DNA of 64,000 bases from Rhizobium sp. BK313. GTDB taxonomy: Bacteria; Pseudomonadota; Alphaproteobacteria; Rhizobiales; Rhizobiaceae. Of this stretch, positions 28,587 through 36,878 are shown piece by piece (position 1 is the first letter of the stretch; each line of letters begins with the position of its first letter). Location: contig NZ_JACHZQ010000006.1 of NCBI RefSeq assembly GCF_014193655.1, positions 124,001-188,000 on the forward strand, given 5' to 3'. A program made the translations under genes and the position numbers. The notes under the pieces are model-generated. The model ran no database searches, was not told the DNA's origin, and saw only the letters and a list, made by a program, of their open reading frames with translations.

Positions 28587-29051
28587 TCAGCCGTCTCTCT
28601 TGGCCGGTGTCGTCTTCACACCGCCGTCGAGCTTCTTGTAGACTTCGCCCAATTGCGACTTGGGCACCGGGCACTTCCGCGAACGGGCAAGCTCGGTCAG
28701 CACCTGGTTGCGATTGCGCAAGGCGTCAATTTCGACCTTCTCTGGTGATTTGGGATCCATGAAGAATAACGCCGGCCAGAAGAGAAGAACGCCGGTGGCG
28801 CCGAGAATGACGTTTTTGCCTTGAGCTTGCGAGCGCTCCTTAACAGTCACGAGGATCTGGCGTTCGTTGGCTTCGAATTCGCGCGAGATCCCGCCGCAAT
28901 CCATCCGGCTGTCGCCGACGTTGGTCGACGCGATCGGATGCGCTTCGCGGCCGCCGCAGCTCGAAAGCGCGATGGCACAACAGAGAAGCGCCGCCGCGGG
29001 AAGCGATGCCGAAGGTACCGTCTTGTTATCTTTCTGAATGAATAAGCCCAT
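28587..29051 (-). CDS. Putative small lipoprotein A of the TPS operon
   Basis: A 154-residue protein with a signal ending in an LSSC lipobox (Cys at about residue 32). It then has a short mature region with a Cys (MDCGGISREFEANE), one membrane-like helix (ILGATGVLLFWPALFFM) and a charged tail with another Cys. The single helix after a lipidated N-terminus is unusual. It starts 20 nt after the transporter gene and ends 6 nt before the next lipoprotein gene, so it is in the same operon. Function unknown. Confidence 0.7.
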   Translation of the reverse strand: MGLFIQKDNKTVPSASLPAAALLCCAIALSSCGGREAHPIASTNVGDSRMDCGGISREFEANERQILVTVKERSQAQGKNVILGATGVLLFWPALFFMDPKSPEKVEIDALRNRNQVLTELARSRKCPVPKSQLGEVYKKLDGGVKTTPAKRDG

Positions 29052-29071
29052 GATTTTCCTCTAAATATTAG

Positions 29072-30847
29072 TTACCAATGAACAGAGGAGCTGACGAAAA
29101 ACAGCCCCGCATTCTTTTTATCGACAGTGCCGGCCAGCACGTCGGAATAGCCGATGTCGAGATTGAGATTGCCGCCGGCGAGCTTGGCACCAACCGTCCA
29201 GCCAAGCATGTCGCCGCCCTTGATCTGATACCGTGCTTGTGAGGCGATCCGCCCGTAGTCGAGCCCGACATAGGGACGCAACTCACCGAAGATTTTTGAA
29301 AGGGCGGCATTGTCGGCGAAGGGCTGCGTACGCCAGACCAGATCACTGCGGTCGAAAAAGCCGTTGTTGCCGTAAAGCATGGTCTCACGCGTGCCGCGGA
29401 CGGTGGAATAGCTGCCGAGCGAGATCTGTTCGGCGCCAAACAGATTGTCAGGCGAATATTGTCCGGTCAGGATTGAATCGACTTCGAAGCGCTGTTCGCC
29501 GAGCTGGAACGGCCGGGTCATGGTGATCGTGCCGGTGAACTTCGAGAACCGCGGATCGGCGTCGCCTGCCCCAACATCACCCGGGTCGACGGCGTCGAAC
29601 AGGTTGAGACCCTGGCCATAGGAAAGATCGAAGACCCAGAGGCCTCCAAGCATGCGTCGCGAGTGCGAAAGGCCGAGGTCGCCCACCGTATATTTGCGGC
29701 TGCCGACCTCGATCTTGCTGCCGAGCAGGAAATTGTTGGTTTCCTTGTAGGTCAGCCCGCTGTTGAAGGTGGTGATCGAATCCTTGTCACGGAAGATGAC
29801 GCGGTCGGCACCGACGCCAAGCTGCTTGGAATTGCCCGAGGTGTGCAATGTTCCGAAATTGCCGGGAACCGAGCTGTCATAGCCGTACCAGGCACCGTTT
29901 GCAGAGAGTGTCCAATAGCCGTAGGGGACGCTGACATTGCCGGTATAGCTATCGCTCCTGCCCTGGCCGTCGTCACGCCAGGGATAGCCCGGGCCTGTGT
30001 GCTCGTAGCCAAAGCTCCACTGATCATTCACGCCGAAGAGATTGTCATAGCCGAACGAGGCCGAACTCTTGGAATAGCCCGTCTGCTGCTGGCCGAGATT
30101 GCTGTTGCCGACGGAGACATGCCAGGGATGACTGGGCTTGTTCTCGATGTTGAGGATCGATGTGCCGTTGATCTTGCCCGGCAGCATCGCCGTCTTGGCG
30201 TTATTGGAATTCAGCCGGTTGATCTGGTCGAGGCCCTGCTCAATATCTCGCAGATTGACGATATGGTCTTTCATGCCGGGAAATGCGGTGGCAAGCACGC
30301 CGGAGCCCGGCGCCGGCTTGCCGTTGATATAGATGTCGGCAAGCGTGCCCTCGACGGAGACCAGACGTAACATCTTGGTCTTGGCAATGTCTTGCGCCGG
30401 CACGAAGACGCGCGAGGTGACGAAACCCCTGTCGAGATAAAGATAGGTCAGATCGCGCAACAAGGTGTTGATTTCGCCGACGCCGATGCATCGGTTGCGA
30501 TAGCGTGCCGTGACTTTGTCGACATCGGCGGCTGGGAAATGTTTGACCCCCTCCACCTCAACATCGGTGATCGGGAAACACGGGCCCCCTTTTTGCCCGC
30601 CATCTACTTGCCGTTGATCGACCGGCGCCTCCGATGGCTTCGGCGTGCTCTTGCGCAGCGCGTCGAGGCGCTGTTGCTCATTCTGCTGCGCCTGCCGGCG
30701 CGCGAAATCGTCATTTGGCGATTGCTGCGCAGCCGCTATCGATGCCGCCAAAGCTGTCGTGAGCAACACAATGACACCCATGATGTAGGAGGACATTGTG
30801 AAGGCAAGGCTGCGCTGGGCAGCCGTCGGTCGCCGGGCCGATGTCAT
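29072..30847 (-). CDS. ShlB/FhaC/CdiB-family two-partner-secretion transporter
   Basis: A 591-residue outer-membrane protein that secretes the exoprotein encoded downstream. A signal anchor lies at residues ~18-40, then a proline-rich and glutamine-rich N-terminal helix region. A POTRA-2 domain follows at about 78-185 (CFPITDVEVEGV...LYLDRGFVTSRVFV) and a ShlB-type barrel from ~190 to the end. The family L6-loop motif appears as STVRGTRE (VRGY-like). The protein ends in an aromatic residue (SVHW), as barrel proteins do. It lies 21 nt after the IalB-family gene. Pairing with the exoprotein is strongly supported by context. Confidence 0.92.
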   Translation of the reverse strand: MTSARRPTAAQRSLAFTMSSYIMGVIVLLTTALAASIAAAQQSPNDDFARRQAQQNEQQRLDALRKSTPKPSEAPVDQRQVDGGQKGGPCFPITDVEVEGVKHFPAADVDKVTARYRNRCIGVGEINTLLRDLTYLYLDRGFVTSRVFVPAQDIAKTKMLRLVSVEGTLADIYINGKPAPGSGVLATAFPGMKDHIVNLRDIEQGLDQINRLNSNNAKTAMLPGKINGTSILNIENKPSHPWHVSVGNSNLGQQQTGYSKSSASFGYDNLFGVNDQWSFGYEHTGPGYPWRDDGQGRSDSYTGNVSVPYGYWTLSANGAWYGYDSSVPGNFGTLHTSGNSKQLGVGADRVIFRDKDSITTFNSGLTYKETNNFLLGSKIEVGSRKYTVGDLGLSHSRRMLGGLWVFDLSYGQGLNLFDAVDPGDVGAGDADPRFSKFTGTITMTRPFQLGEQRFEVDSILTGQYSPDNLFGAEQISLGSYSTVRGTRETMLYGNNGFFDRSDLVWRTQPFADNAALSKIFGELRPYVGLDYGRIASQARYQIKGGDMLGWTVGAKLAGGNLNLDIGYSDVLAGTVDKKNAGLFFVSSSVHW

Positions 30848-30868
30848 GGGATCGTTCGGGTCGCGTCG

Positions 30869-31552
30869 TCAGTTGGAAGCGGGCTTCTCCAGTGCGTCCA
30901 AAGCCGCGGCCAATCCCTTCAACGAGAATTTGATGTTGACCTTCTGGCCATTCATCATCTGCACGTGACCGACCCCATCCGCCGCCTTTGTAAGGGCCGC
31001 GACCATTTTCGCGTCCAGTTTCTGCTGCGACCAGCAACCAGCCTGGTTGCAATTGCGATAGACAAGCTGAACGACGGGCTTATCGCCAGCATCAATGCCA
31101 AGTCCGGCCGGCAAATACATGTTGAGTGGCACAACCGTCGTCAGCACGAGATCGCTCGCCACCGGCTTCCCGCCCTTCTGCGTGGGAGCAGACGTCGCAG
31201 GCGTTTTGGCGATCGCCAAAGTCAGAACGTTCACGCTCTGCTCACCCTGCTTTACCGTCGCGATCTGAGCAGCTTCGCAACTCGTTGTCGCCGAACCGTC
31301 GGCTGCCTTGCCATCAACGCAGCGATAATACCAGTCGTCAAACTTCTGGACACGGGCTTGCGGTGCCGGCTGCTGCTGTCCGGCAGGCGCTGCGGCGGCG
31401 TCCTGCTGAGTGCCTGCATTGGTCGGCGCGGCTGCACCTGCCGCCGGCTGCTCTTGACCCATGCCGGATGATGCATAAAGGACGGATGAGACCAGAATTA
31501 CAGATGCGAAATTCTTGACGGAAAACATGTCATTCAAAACGGCAAACGTCAT
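30869..31552 (-). CDS. Invasion-associated locus B (IalB) family protein
   Basis: A 227-residue secreted protein. A signal peptide follows the ATG at 31552, which has AGGA 8 nt upstream; a longer frame to 31696 lacks a ribosome site. After an Ala/Gln/Pro-rich linker comes the IalB domain (VQKFDDWYYRC..., a second Cys in SCEAAQI, VVPLNMYLPAGLGIDAG, YRNCNQAGCWSQQKLD). IalB proteins are periplasmic or outer-membrane-associated beta-rich proteins of Rhizobiales. It is the first gene of the TPS operon, an unusual partner, and may help envelope passage of the exoprotein (inference). Confidence 0.82.
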   Translation of the reverse strand: MTFAVLNDMFSVKNFASVILVSSVLYASSGMGQEQPAAGAAAPTNAGTQQDAAAAPAGQQQPAPQARVQKFDDWYYRCVDGKAADGSATTSCEAAQIATVKQGEQSVNVLTLAIAKTPATSAPTQKGGKPVASDLVLTTVVPLNMYLPAGLGIDAGDKPVVQLVYRNCNQAGCWSQQKLDAKMVAALTKAADGVGHVQMMNGQKVNIKFSLKGLAAALDALEKPASN

Positions 31553-31583
31553 GCAAAGCTTCCTAAGGTCAAAACTATTCGAT

Positions 31584-31605
31584 TGAGCAAGACGGCACTT
31601 GCTCA
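31584..31605. promoter_or_regulatory. Inverted repeat upstream of the TPS operon (possible operator)
   Basis: TGAGCAAG-N6-CTTGCTCA, a perfect 8-bp inverted repeat ending 31 nt before the IalB-family start codon. The size and spacing fit a dimeric regulator site. It could also form a leader hairpin in the mRNA. No convincing -35/-10 pair was identified around it. Confidence 0.45.
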
Positions 31606-31990
31606 CCGACAAATCATCGAGTTCATGAAACAGCACCAAAACAGTGCGGCCGGTCATCGGCTTGACCCGCTCAATAACAGACTTCGTTCTACACACGGAT
31701 AGTTAGAATTGCCGCAGCGTCGATTCGTGCTCGCTTTTGATGAGTGGCGTGTATTTTTGCAACAGAAGCGCTTACATTCACAGAGTATCCACCTTGCGTG
31801 AAGTTGAACTGCCGGCACTCAGTTTTTCGCCTCGGGTACAAAATACGATCCATTGGCGACGAGCCGCCGGGCCTTGAGGCGAGAACCGCCCGCCATGACA
31901 CCATGAGAGGTGTGCCTCATTTTTGTGAATGGCTCCAATCCGGCGCGTTCGATAAAGCGGAGTCCGTTCCAATTAAATCAGGGAAGTCAG
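31606..31990. other. Divergent intergenic region (no gene seen)
   Basis: About 385 bp between the TPS operon start and the acetyltransferase pseudogene, transcribed in opposite directions. Open frames here are short and unconvincing. It must hold the TPS operon promoter, but I cannot place it with confidence. Confidence 0.5.
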
Positions 31991-32553
31991 ATGGCCGCTG
32001 AAATTGTCGAAACGGAATTTCTACACGTTGGGCGCCAGACACTGTACAATGATGAGATCACCATTGTCGCTACGGCCGAAGCACAGGTCTACATCGGCTC
32101 GTTCTGCGCGGTGGGTAAGAACCTTAAGATCATAACATTAAATCACGATTGGGATTATCCAGCATTACAAGGCACGTTCTATAGGCACCACTTTAATACC
32201 CCGCACCCCGGCGAAGTCGGTACACCCACGCGCGAGCGCACTAAGGCGACGTGAGAATCGGTAGCGATGTCTGGATTGGTGATGACGTTAAAATTATGAG
32301 CGGGGCAACGATCGGCGACGGCTGCTGCATCGGTGCGGGTTCCGTAGTTACTCAGTCGATCCCATCTTACACTATTGCAGCAGGAATACCGTGCAAGCCG
32401 CTGAAGAAGCGGTTCTCAGAGGGAGTCTGAGCGCTACTGTTGGAATTCCAATGGTGGAATTGGGACGAGGAAAGAATTCGCCAAAACGCGACATTTTTTC
32501 AGGCAAATATAGGCGCCATGGCGGCAGACGAAGTAGAGAGACTTTTGAAATAA
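31991..32553 (+). pseudogene. CatB-like hexapeptide-repeat acetyltransferase, disrupted
   Basis: A remnant of an acetyltransferase of the left-handed beta-helix class. The first frame (31991-32254) encodes VYIGSFCAVGKNLKI and the LNHDWD segment. At ~32245 one G is missing. Shifting frame gives RIGSDVWIGDDVKIMSG, ATIGDGCCIGAGSVV and AAGIPCKPLKKRF, the typical core. An in-frame TGA at 32428 then interrupts FSEGV, after which FQWWNWDEERIRQNA continues to 32553. Two lesions make activity unlikely. Such enzymes often O-acetylate surface polysaccharides, consistent with the neighbourhood. Confidence 0.82.
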
Positions 32554-32712
32554 AAAACTGCTACACCATTTGTGCGGCGTACGCCGCGAAGTCAGATACA
32601 GATGGAAACGGTAACGGTATGAGCGACGAACAGAGCGATTCCGTGCCTTGGCAGTAGATAAACCGTTTTGTTGACGCTATCGACGCATGTCCGCTATGCC
32701 GTCGGCCGCGGT

Positions 32713-32768
32713 AGGGAGGATGCACGCCTCTCACAGCAATAGGGAGGATGCATGCTTCTCACAGAAGA
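32713..32768 (+). repeat. 28-bp tandem duplication carrying the ribosome-binding site
   Basis: Two adjacent 28-bp units (32713-32740 and 32741-32768), each with AGGGAGGATGCA, identical at about 23 positions. The second unit supplies the Shine-Dalgarno (AGGGAGG) and ATG of the pyruvyltransferase-like gene. The first offers a duplicate site with ATGCACG. Confidence 0.75.
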
Positions 32769-33906
32769 ACCTATGTTTCTGCGTTATCTTAGGCGCTTGC
32801 AGAAAAAAAAAGAGGTTCGCTCACCTAATGGTCAACCCTTCGGGCGGCGCGGACAAGCCGTTTTCATTAATAACACCGCTGCAAGTTATCATTGGGGATG
32901 CTACGCGACCTCCATGGCAATTTACGAAGCGCTAATCAATGCTGGCTACTCAGTGGTAAGCTTCGACGTTGAAACGACGCACCTGGGCTTCGGTTCGGCC
33001 CCAGAAACATGTACCCCCGAGGTCATCGCCGCATATGGCGAACAGCTAGCGTCGGTCAATCCAATGGCTTACCGAGCGATCAGCGACAGCGATCTTGTTG
33101 TCGTCAACGGCGAAGGGACAATCCATAGATTTCATCAAGGGCCCCGTGCGCTTCTATCGACGATCAAGTTCGCGACCAGCATTGGGAAACGAGTGCATCT
33201 CATCAATCACTCGTGTTATCCGTCCGGCGGAGGCGATCCTGCGGCTCCACACGTGGAGGAGTTCTACAGAGAGTGCTTGAAAGACGCCGAGAGGCTTGTC
33301 GTTCGAGACACCGTTTCTTCGTTGAACCTCGATCGACTTGGCTTACCACATTCGGTAGGCTTTGATTGTCTACCGGCTTTTGTAAGCGGCCTTCAGCAAA
33401 TTCCGTCGATGGAAGCTTCGATTGTTATTGGCGCAGCCTCTTGGTGGGAGCCTCACAGAGCAGCCAGCTTCGCTAAAAATCTCCTTGAGGCTGGTATCGA
33501 TAGAAATCGGCGTATCATATTCCTTTCGGGCGGCTTTAAGCGAGGTCCTGAGGAGGATCCGGTTCACTTTGCCAATATGAAGGAAGTCATTCCCGAAATG
33601 GAATTCATAAATCCTCCCTCACTCGGAGAGTGGATGGGATGGATCAAGTCAGCTGAGATTGTTGTTACCGGCCGCTTCCATCACTTTATTGCGGCGGCAG
33701 CTGTTTCCGCTCCAATTGTCTATAGCCCCGGTAATACGCCAAAAATGGATGCTGTGGCGGAGATGATTGGAGCCCCTCCCTGCGTGGAGACGACAGGCGA
33801 GGGCGCCCATGTCCGATTGCGGGAAGCGATCGCCAGCCCATTCCGCACATCGGCAGATCAAGCTCAATGGGTGAGGAAGAGAGCGCTGGAAAATTTGCAA
33901 TTCTGA
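32752..33906 (+). CDS. Polysaccharide pyruvyl transferase family protein
   Basis: A 384-residue cytoplasmic enzyme of the polysaccharide pyruvyl transferase superfamily, which adds ketal pyruvate to sugars of surface polysaccharides. The visible pattern is NNTAASYHWGCYATS near the N-terminus, VVVNGEGTIH at ~105, VRDTVSS, and the C-terminal TGRFHHFIAAAAVSAP signature at ~305. The ATG at 32752 follows AGGGAGG by 4 nt; an ATG at 32773 is an alternative. It stands alone between a broken acetyltransferase and phage-like debris. Donor and acceptor are unknown. Confidence 0.82.
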   Translation: MLLTEEPMFLRYLRRLQKKKEVRSPNGQPFGRRGQAVFINNTAASYHWGCYATSMAIYEALINAGYSVVSFDVETTHLGFGSAPETCTPEVIAAYGEQLASVNPMAYRAISDSDLVVVNGEGTIHRFHQGPRALLSTIKFATSIGKRVHLINHSCYPSGGGDPAAPHVEEFYRECLKDAERLVVRDTVSSLNLDRLGLPHSVGFDCLPAFVSGLQQIPSMEASIVIGAASWWEPHRAASFAKNLLEAGIDRNRRIIFLSGGFKRGPEEDPVHFANMKEVIPEMEFINPPSLGEWMGWIKSAEIVVTGRFHHFIAAAAVSAPIVYSPGNTPKMDAVAEMIGAPPCVETTGEGAHVRLREAIASPFRTSADQAQWVRKRALENLQF

Positions 33907-34033
33907 AATGACGTTTTGCTCAAGTTTCCCAAACCCGGCGCGCTTATGCTGACTGCATCTCTGGATGGAGAGCAAGCGGCAGCAATACGAAGAGCTGAGG
34001 TCACCCTCATTTGGCAATGGGATATGGCGATAG

Positions 34034-34291
34034 TTATATCAATGTAAGCGGTGTCCCGATCGCACCTTGACCAAAATGCGTTAGGTAGTTTGGAGGAGGA
34101 TTGACCACAGGCTTTTGCGACGGAAGGGCGCTATGAAATACCGTCGCCTGAAAAATCCCGCACCACGGCGTCTTTGATGGATCGTAATTCTGGCCGGCGG
34201 TCTTAAAGTAGGCCATCAGCTTCAGGCGGTCGCGTACCTCCTGCAAACCGACGTGCTTCTTCGCCTCGGAGATCCAAGGTAAATCGGTCAT
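34034..34291 (-). CDS. Truncated TIGR02594-like (endolysin-type) fragment
   Basis: An 85-residue protein whose start (PWISEAKKHVGLQEV) and middle (SKTPWCGIFQATV) match the N-terminal part of TIGR02594/CHAP-like peptidoglycan hydrolases from phages, where the Cys of 'PWCG' is catalytic. The family's C-terminal His-containing half is absent: it ends at PLTLI, about half the usual size. The ATG at 34291 has a clear AAAAGGAAAAGG site. Probably a phage-derived remnant; catalytic competence is doubtful. Confidence 0.55.
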   Translation of the reverse strand: MTDLPWISEAKKHVGLQEVRDRLKLMAYFKTAGQNYDPSKTPWCGIFQATVFHSALPSQKPVVNPPPNYLTHFGQGAIGTPLTLI

Positions 34292-34401
34292 AAGCCTTTT
34301 CCTTTTTCCGGATTTACTTAAGTGTTCGCGGCACCATTGCGCAGTGCGAAATTCCCCGTAAAAAGTCTTCCGCATCCAATTTGGGGAAAGACGACTTCGC
34401 C

Positions 34402-35211
34402 ATGGCCAGGACAGATCACAGCAACAGGCAGCATCCAATGCTCCGGGCTCTCGCCCGCAAGCAAAACGTCATGGCCGCCGTGATCCTGCGCGACATGCGG
34501 ACCAGGTTTTTCAATCATGGCCTGGGGTTTATCGTCGTTCCGCTTTGGCCGCTTGTGCATATGGGCGTGCTAATTCTTATGCACACGGCGTCGGGTGGGA
34601 AGCCACCCTATGGAGAGAGCACGGCGGTCTTCTACGCGACCGGGCTCGTTCCCACGCTGACGTTTATGTATGTTTCCCGGTTCATGGGGTATTCGTTGGT
34701 CATGAACAAGGCGATGCTCGCATTCCCGGAGGTCCAGGTTTTTGACGTGATGATGGGCCGCGCGTTTCTCGAGATAATAGCAGCGTGCATCATGCTCTTC
34801 TTGATCGTCGCCATCCTATGGGCGCTCGGGGAAAACCCGTTTCCATTCGATCTTGAGCGGGCCGTATGCTGCTATTTGGCGACAATTCTACTGGCGGTCG
34901 GCTGCGGTGCGGTGATTGGAGTGGCGTCTATGTTCATGCCAGTAATCGTCACCGCATATGCGCTGATTATCATTCTACTTTACATCTCGTCGGGCACCAT
35001 GTTCGTCGCGTCGAACCTCCCTGACCCGCTTGCCCATGCGCTCGCGTACAATCCTCTCTTAGTCTGTGTCGAGTGGATGCGGACAGCGTTCTATGAAACC
35101 TACAGCGATAAACTCGTCAGCCCGGAATATGTACTTGCTTGGGGTGTCGGAACCCTCTTCGCCGGCCTGTTAGTCGAACGCGTATTTAGGCGTCAGCTAC
35201 TCGAGGCGTAG
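34402..35211 (+). CDS. ABC-2 type polysaccharide export permease (KpsM-like)
   Basis: A 269-residue inner-membrane protein with about six helices, of the capsule/O-antigen ABC-2 permease family: VMAAVILRDMRTRFFNHGLG at the N-terminal interface helix, then RFMGYSLVMNKAML and the C-terminal YNPLLVCVEWMRTAFYETY segment typical of KpsM/RkpT. The ATG at 34402 is chosen over a TTG at 34381. No ATPase partner lies next to it; the only Wzt here belongs to another subfamily 11 kb away. Its last 19 nt overlap the convergent gene. Confidence 0.83.
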   Translation: MARTDHSNRQHPMLRALARKQNVMAAVILRDMRTRFFNHGLGFIVVPLWPLVHMGVLILMHTASGGKPPYGESTAVFYATGLVPTLTFMYVSRFMGYSLVMNKAMLAFPEVQVFDVMMGRAFLEIIAACIMLFLIVAILWALGENPFPFDLERAVCCYLATILLAVGCGAVIGVASMFMPVIVTAYALIIILLYISSGTMFVASNLPDPLAHALAYNPLLVCVEWMRTAFYETYSDKLVSPEYVLAWGVGTLFAGLLVERVFRRQLLEA

Positions 35212-36878
35212 ACCCGCGAATGGAGCAATTGCCGAAGCGCGGAAGACGTCAACCGTTCGTCCTGTATCTGGCTGGACATATCGCAGTTCATCATATCCCA
35301 GACGAGCGGCGAAATTCCATTCTGCCGTAGGGCGATCAAAGCACCATTGCATTGTGCGCCAAGGCCAAGCACCTGAGAAAGCTCCGGCAAAACATATAAC
35401 GGATATGGCGGATCAGACCTGAATTGACCGTCGCCCATCGCCGTTCGCGATTGCACGACCCCGAGCTTAAACCAGCCCTCCGCTCCCGCTTTGTCTTCTT
35501 CTGCAAGGCACATGAACGCCAATTGCTGACATGCAGAGATCGTCTTGGTGGCCAGCATCGGCGCAAACCGGAGAAAGGGACTTTCCGCGCATCGCCGAAA
35601 TGAATCGTGCGCCTTGTCCCTCTGCCCGTGTTTTTGTTCCAGCAGAGCCTTGACGTACAGCAACGAAACCGCCCACCGCACGTCTACGGCTCGGGTTTCA
35701 TCAGTGATAGCCAGAAGATCCTCAAAGCCGGCGGTAAACGCCTGTACGGCCTCCCACGGCTGTTGCTGGCCCAAGATCAGATATGCCTTCACGCAGTATG
35801 CAGCGGCTATGTCTGAACGCTGTATAGAGGCCGCGATAATCTCATCCGCAAGCAACCACAGTTGTCGAGCGCTCATCACGCGGCTTTGTACAGAGACCAT
35901 CGCCCGAACGAGCCAAGGGGTGTCGTACTGGCTGCGGAAGTCATCGAATGGGAAATCTGGAAACTTTGATGCCGGAAACTCCACACTGGCGGCCGTCACC
36001 GATTTCATCATCACCACGGCCTGCCATCCCTCGGTCCAATATTGTTGGTCCTTGAGATCGTATCGAGCCCATATCGGCTCTCTGACAGCCGCGGGGCTCT
36101 CGTTCGGTACATACAGAGCCTCAGCAATCAAGGAACCAGGCAGAGCCGAAGACAGCCACGCCTTATTCTGAATCTCCTGTCGATCCGGCGAAAATATTCC
36201 AAGCACGAGGCGTCCACCCGGATTCAATCGTTCGGCAAGGGCATCTAAAAGCTCCGCAGTCACATTCTCGGTGCAGTCAAAACCAGACAGCGCGATCATA
36301 TCAAACTGGTCGTTTGCCGTTCCATCCGGTCTGTCGCCGGTCAAAACCTCCCTCGCAAGCGAATTGCCGGAGATCACACGGCGGGTGAAGCTGGCATGCT
36401 CACCGAGAGCGAGAACTCTGTCACGAGGCGAAACCAGCTTTCCGATCTCTGCCCAAAGGGAGCCTGCCATCTGCAAGTAAGCACGGTCTTTTGGGTCCGC
36501 TGCGTCCGTGTCTCGCTCGACAACGCAAAATTGGCAATCATTTCGAAGGCTCAATAGTTCGAAAGCCGATGCCCTCGGATGGAGCCTAAAACCGATGCCG
36601 TAAAGATCGTCAAGATGAGCTGCCATGCCCTCGCCTCCTGGAAGTGCGAGAACGATTGCTTTCCTGACGCTGGACACTAGACGCTGCATTTCAGAACCAT
36701 CGCTAGGCCACCGATCCATAACGACGAAATCAAAATGCTCTTCTGACTGCTTATCTGTCGATGCAATCAGGCCGAACTTCCGAAGCTCAACCGCGAGTAC
36801 CGTAGCATCTTGATTCAGGCATAAGACGGAGCCAAACCCGCATGCCTTCAAGAAGCACTGCACAAAAGCCGGGATCAT
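35193..36878 (-). CDS. Unknown protein: degenerate methyltransferase-like N-half plus TPR-like C-half
   Basis: A 561-residue protein, probably soluble. Residues ~1-290 read like a class I methyltransferase fold in two blocks (FGSVLCLNQDATVLAVELR; DRVLALGEHASFTRRVIS; FDMIALSGFDC; LNPGGRLVLGIF), but no clear GxGxG SAM site is present. Residues ~330-540 are helical, alanine-rich and TPR-like (AAAYCVKAYLILGQQQPWEAVQAF; LLYVKALLEQKHGQRDKAHDSFRRC). The ATG overlaps the end of the hydrolase gene by 4 nt, so the two are translated together. Presumably tied to surface polysaccharide; function not known. Confidence 0.6.
   Translation of the reverse strand: MIPAFVQCFLKACGFGSVLCLNQDATVLAVELRKFGLIASTDKQSEEHFDFVVMDRWPSDGSEMQRLVSSVRKAIVLALPGGEGMAAHLDDLYGIGFRLHPRASAFELLSLRNDCQFCVVERDTDAADPKDRAYLQMAGSLWAEIGKLVSPRDRVLALGEHASFTRRVISGNSLAREVLTGDRPDGTANDQFDMIALSGFDCTENVTAELLDALAERLNPGGRLVLGIFSPDRQEIQNKAWLSSALPGSLIAEALYVPNESPAAVREPIWARYDLKDQQYWTEGWQAVVMMKSVTAASVEFPASKFPDFPFDDFRSQYDTPWLVRAMVSVQSRVMSARQLWLLADEIIAASIQRSDIAAAYCVKAYLILGQQQPWEAVQAFTAGFEDLLAITDETRAVDVRWAVSLLYVKALLEQKHGQRDKAHDSFRRCAESPFLRFAPMLATKTISACQQLAFMCLAEEDKAGAEGWFKLGVVQSRTAMGDGQFRSDPPYPLYVLPELSQVLGLGAQCNGALIALRQNGISPLVWDMMNCDMSSQIQDERLTSSALRQLLHSRVYASSS

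Noticed and set aside
32391..32657. An 88-codon frame downstream of the acetyltransferase
   Set aside because: It overlaps the true (shifted) acetyltransferase frame and is out of phase with it.
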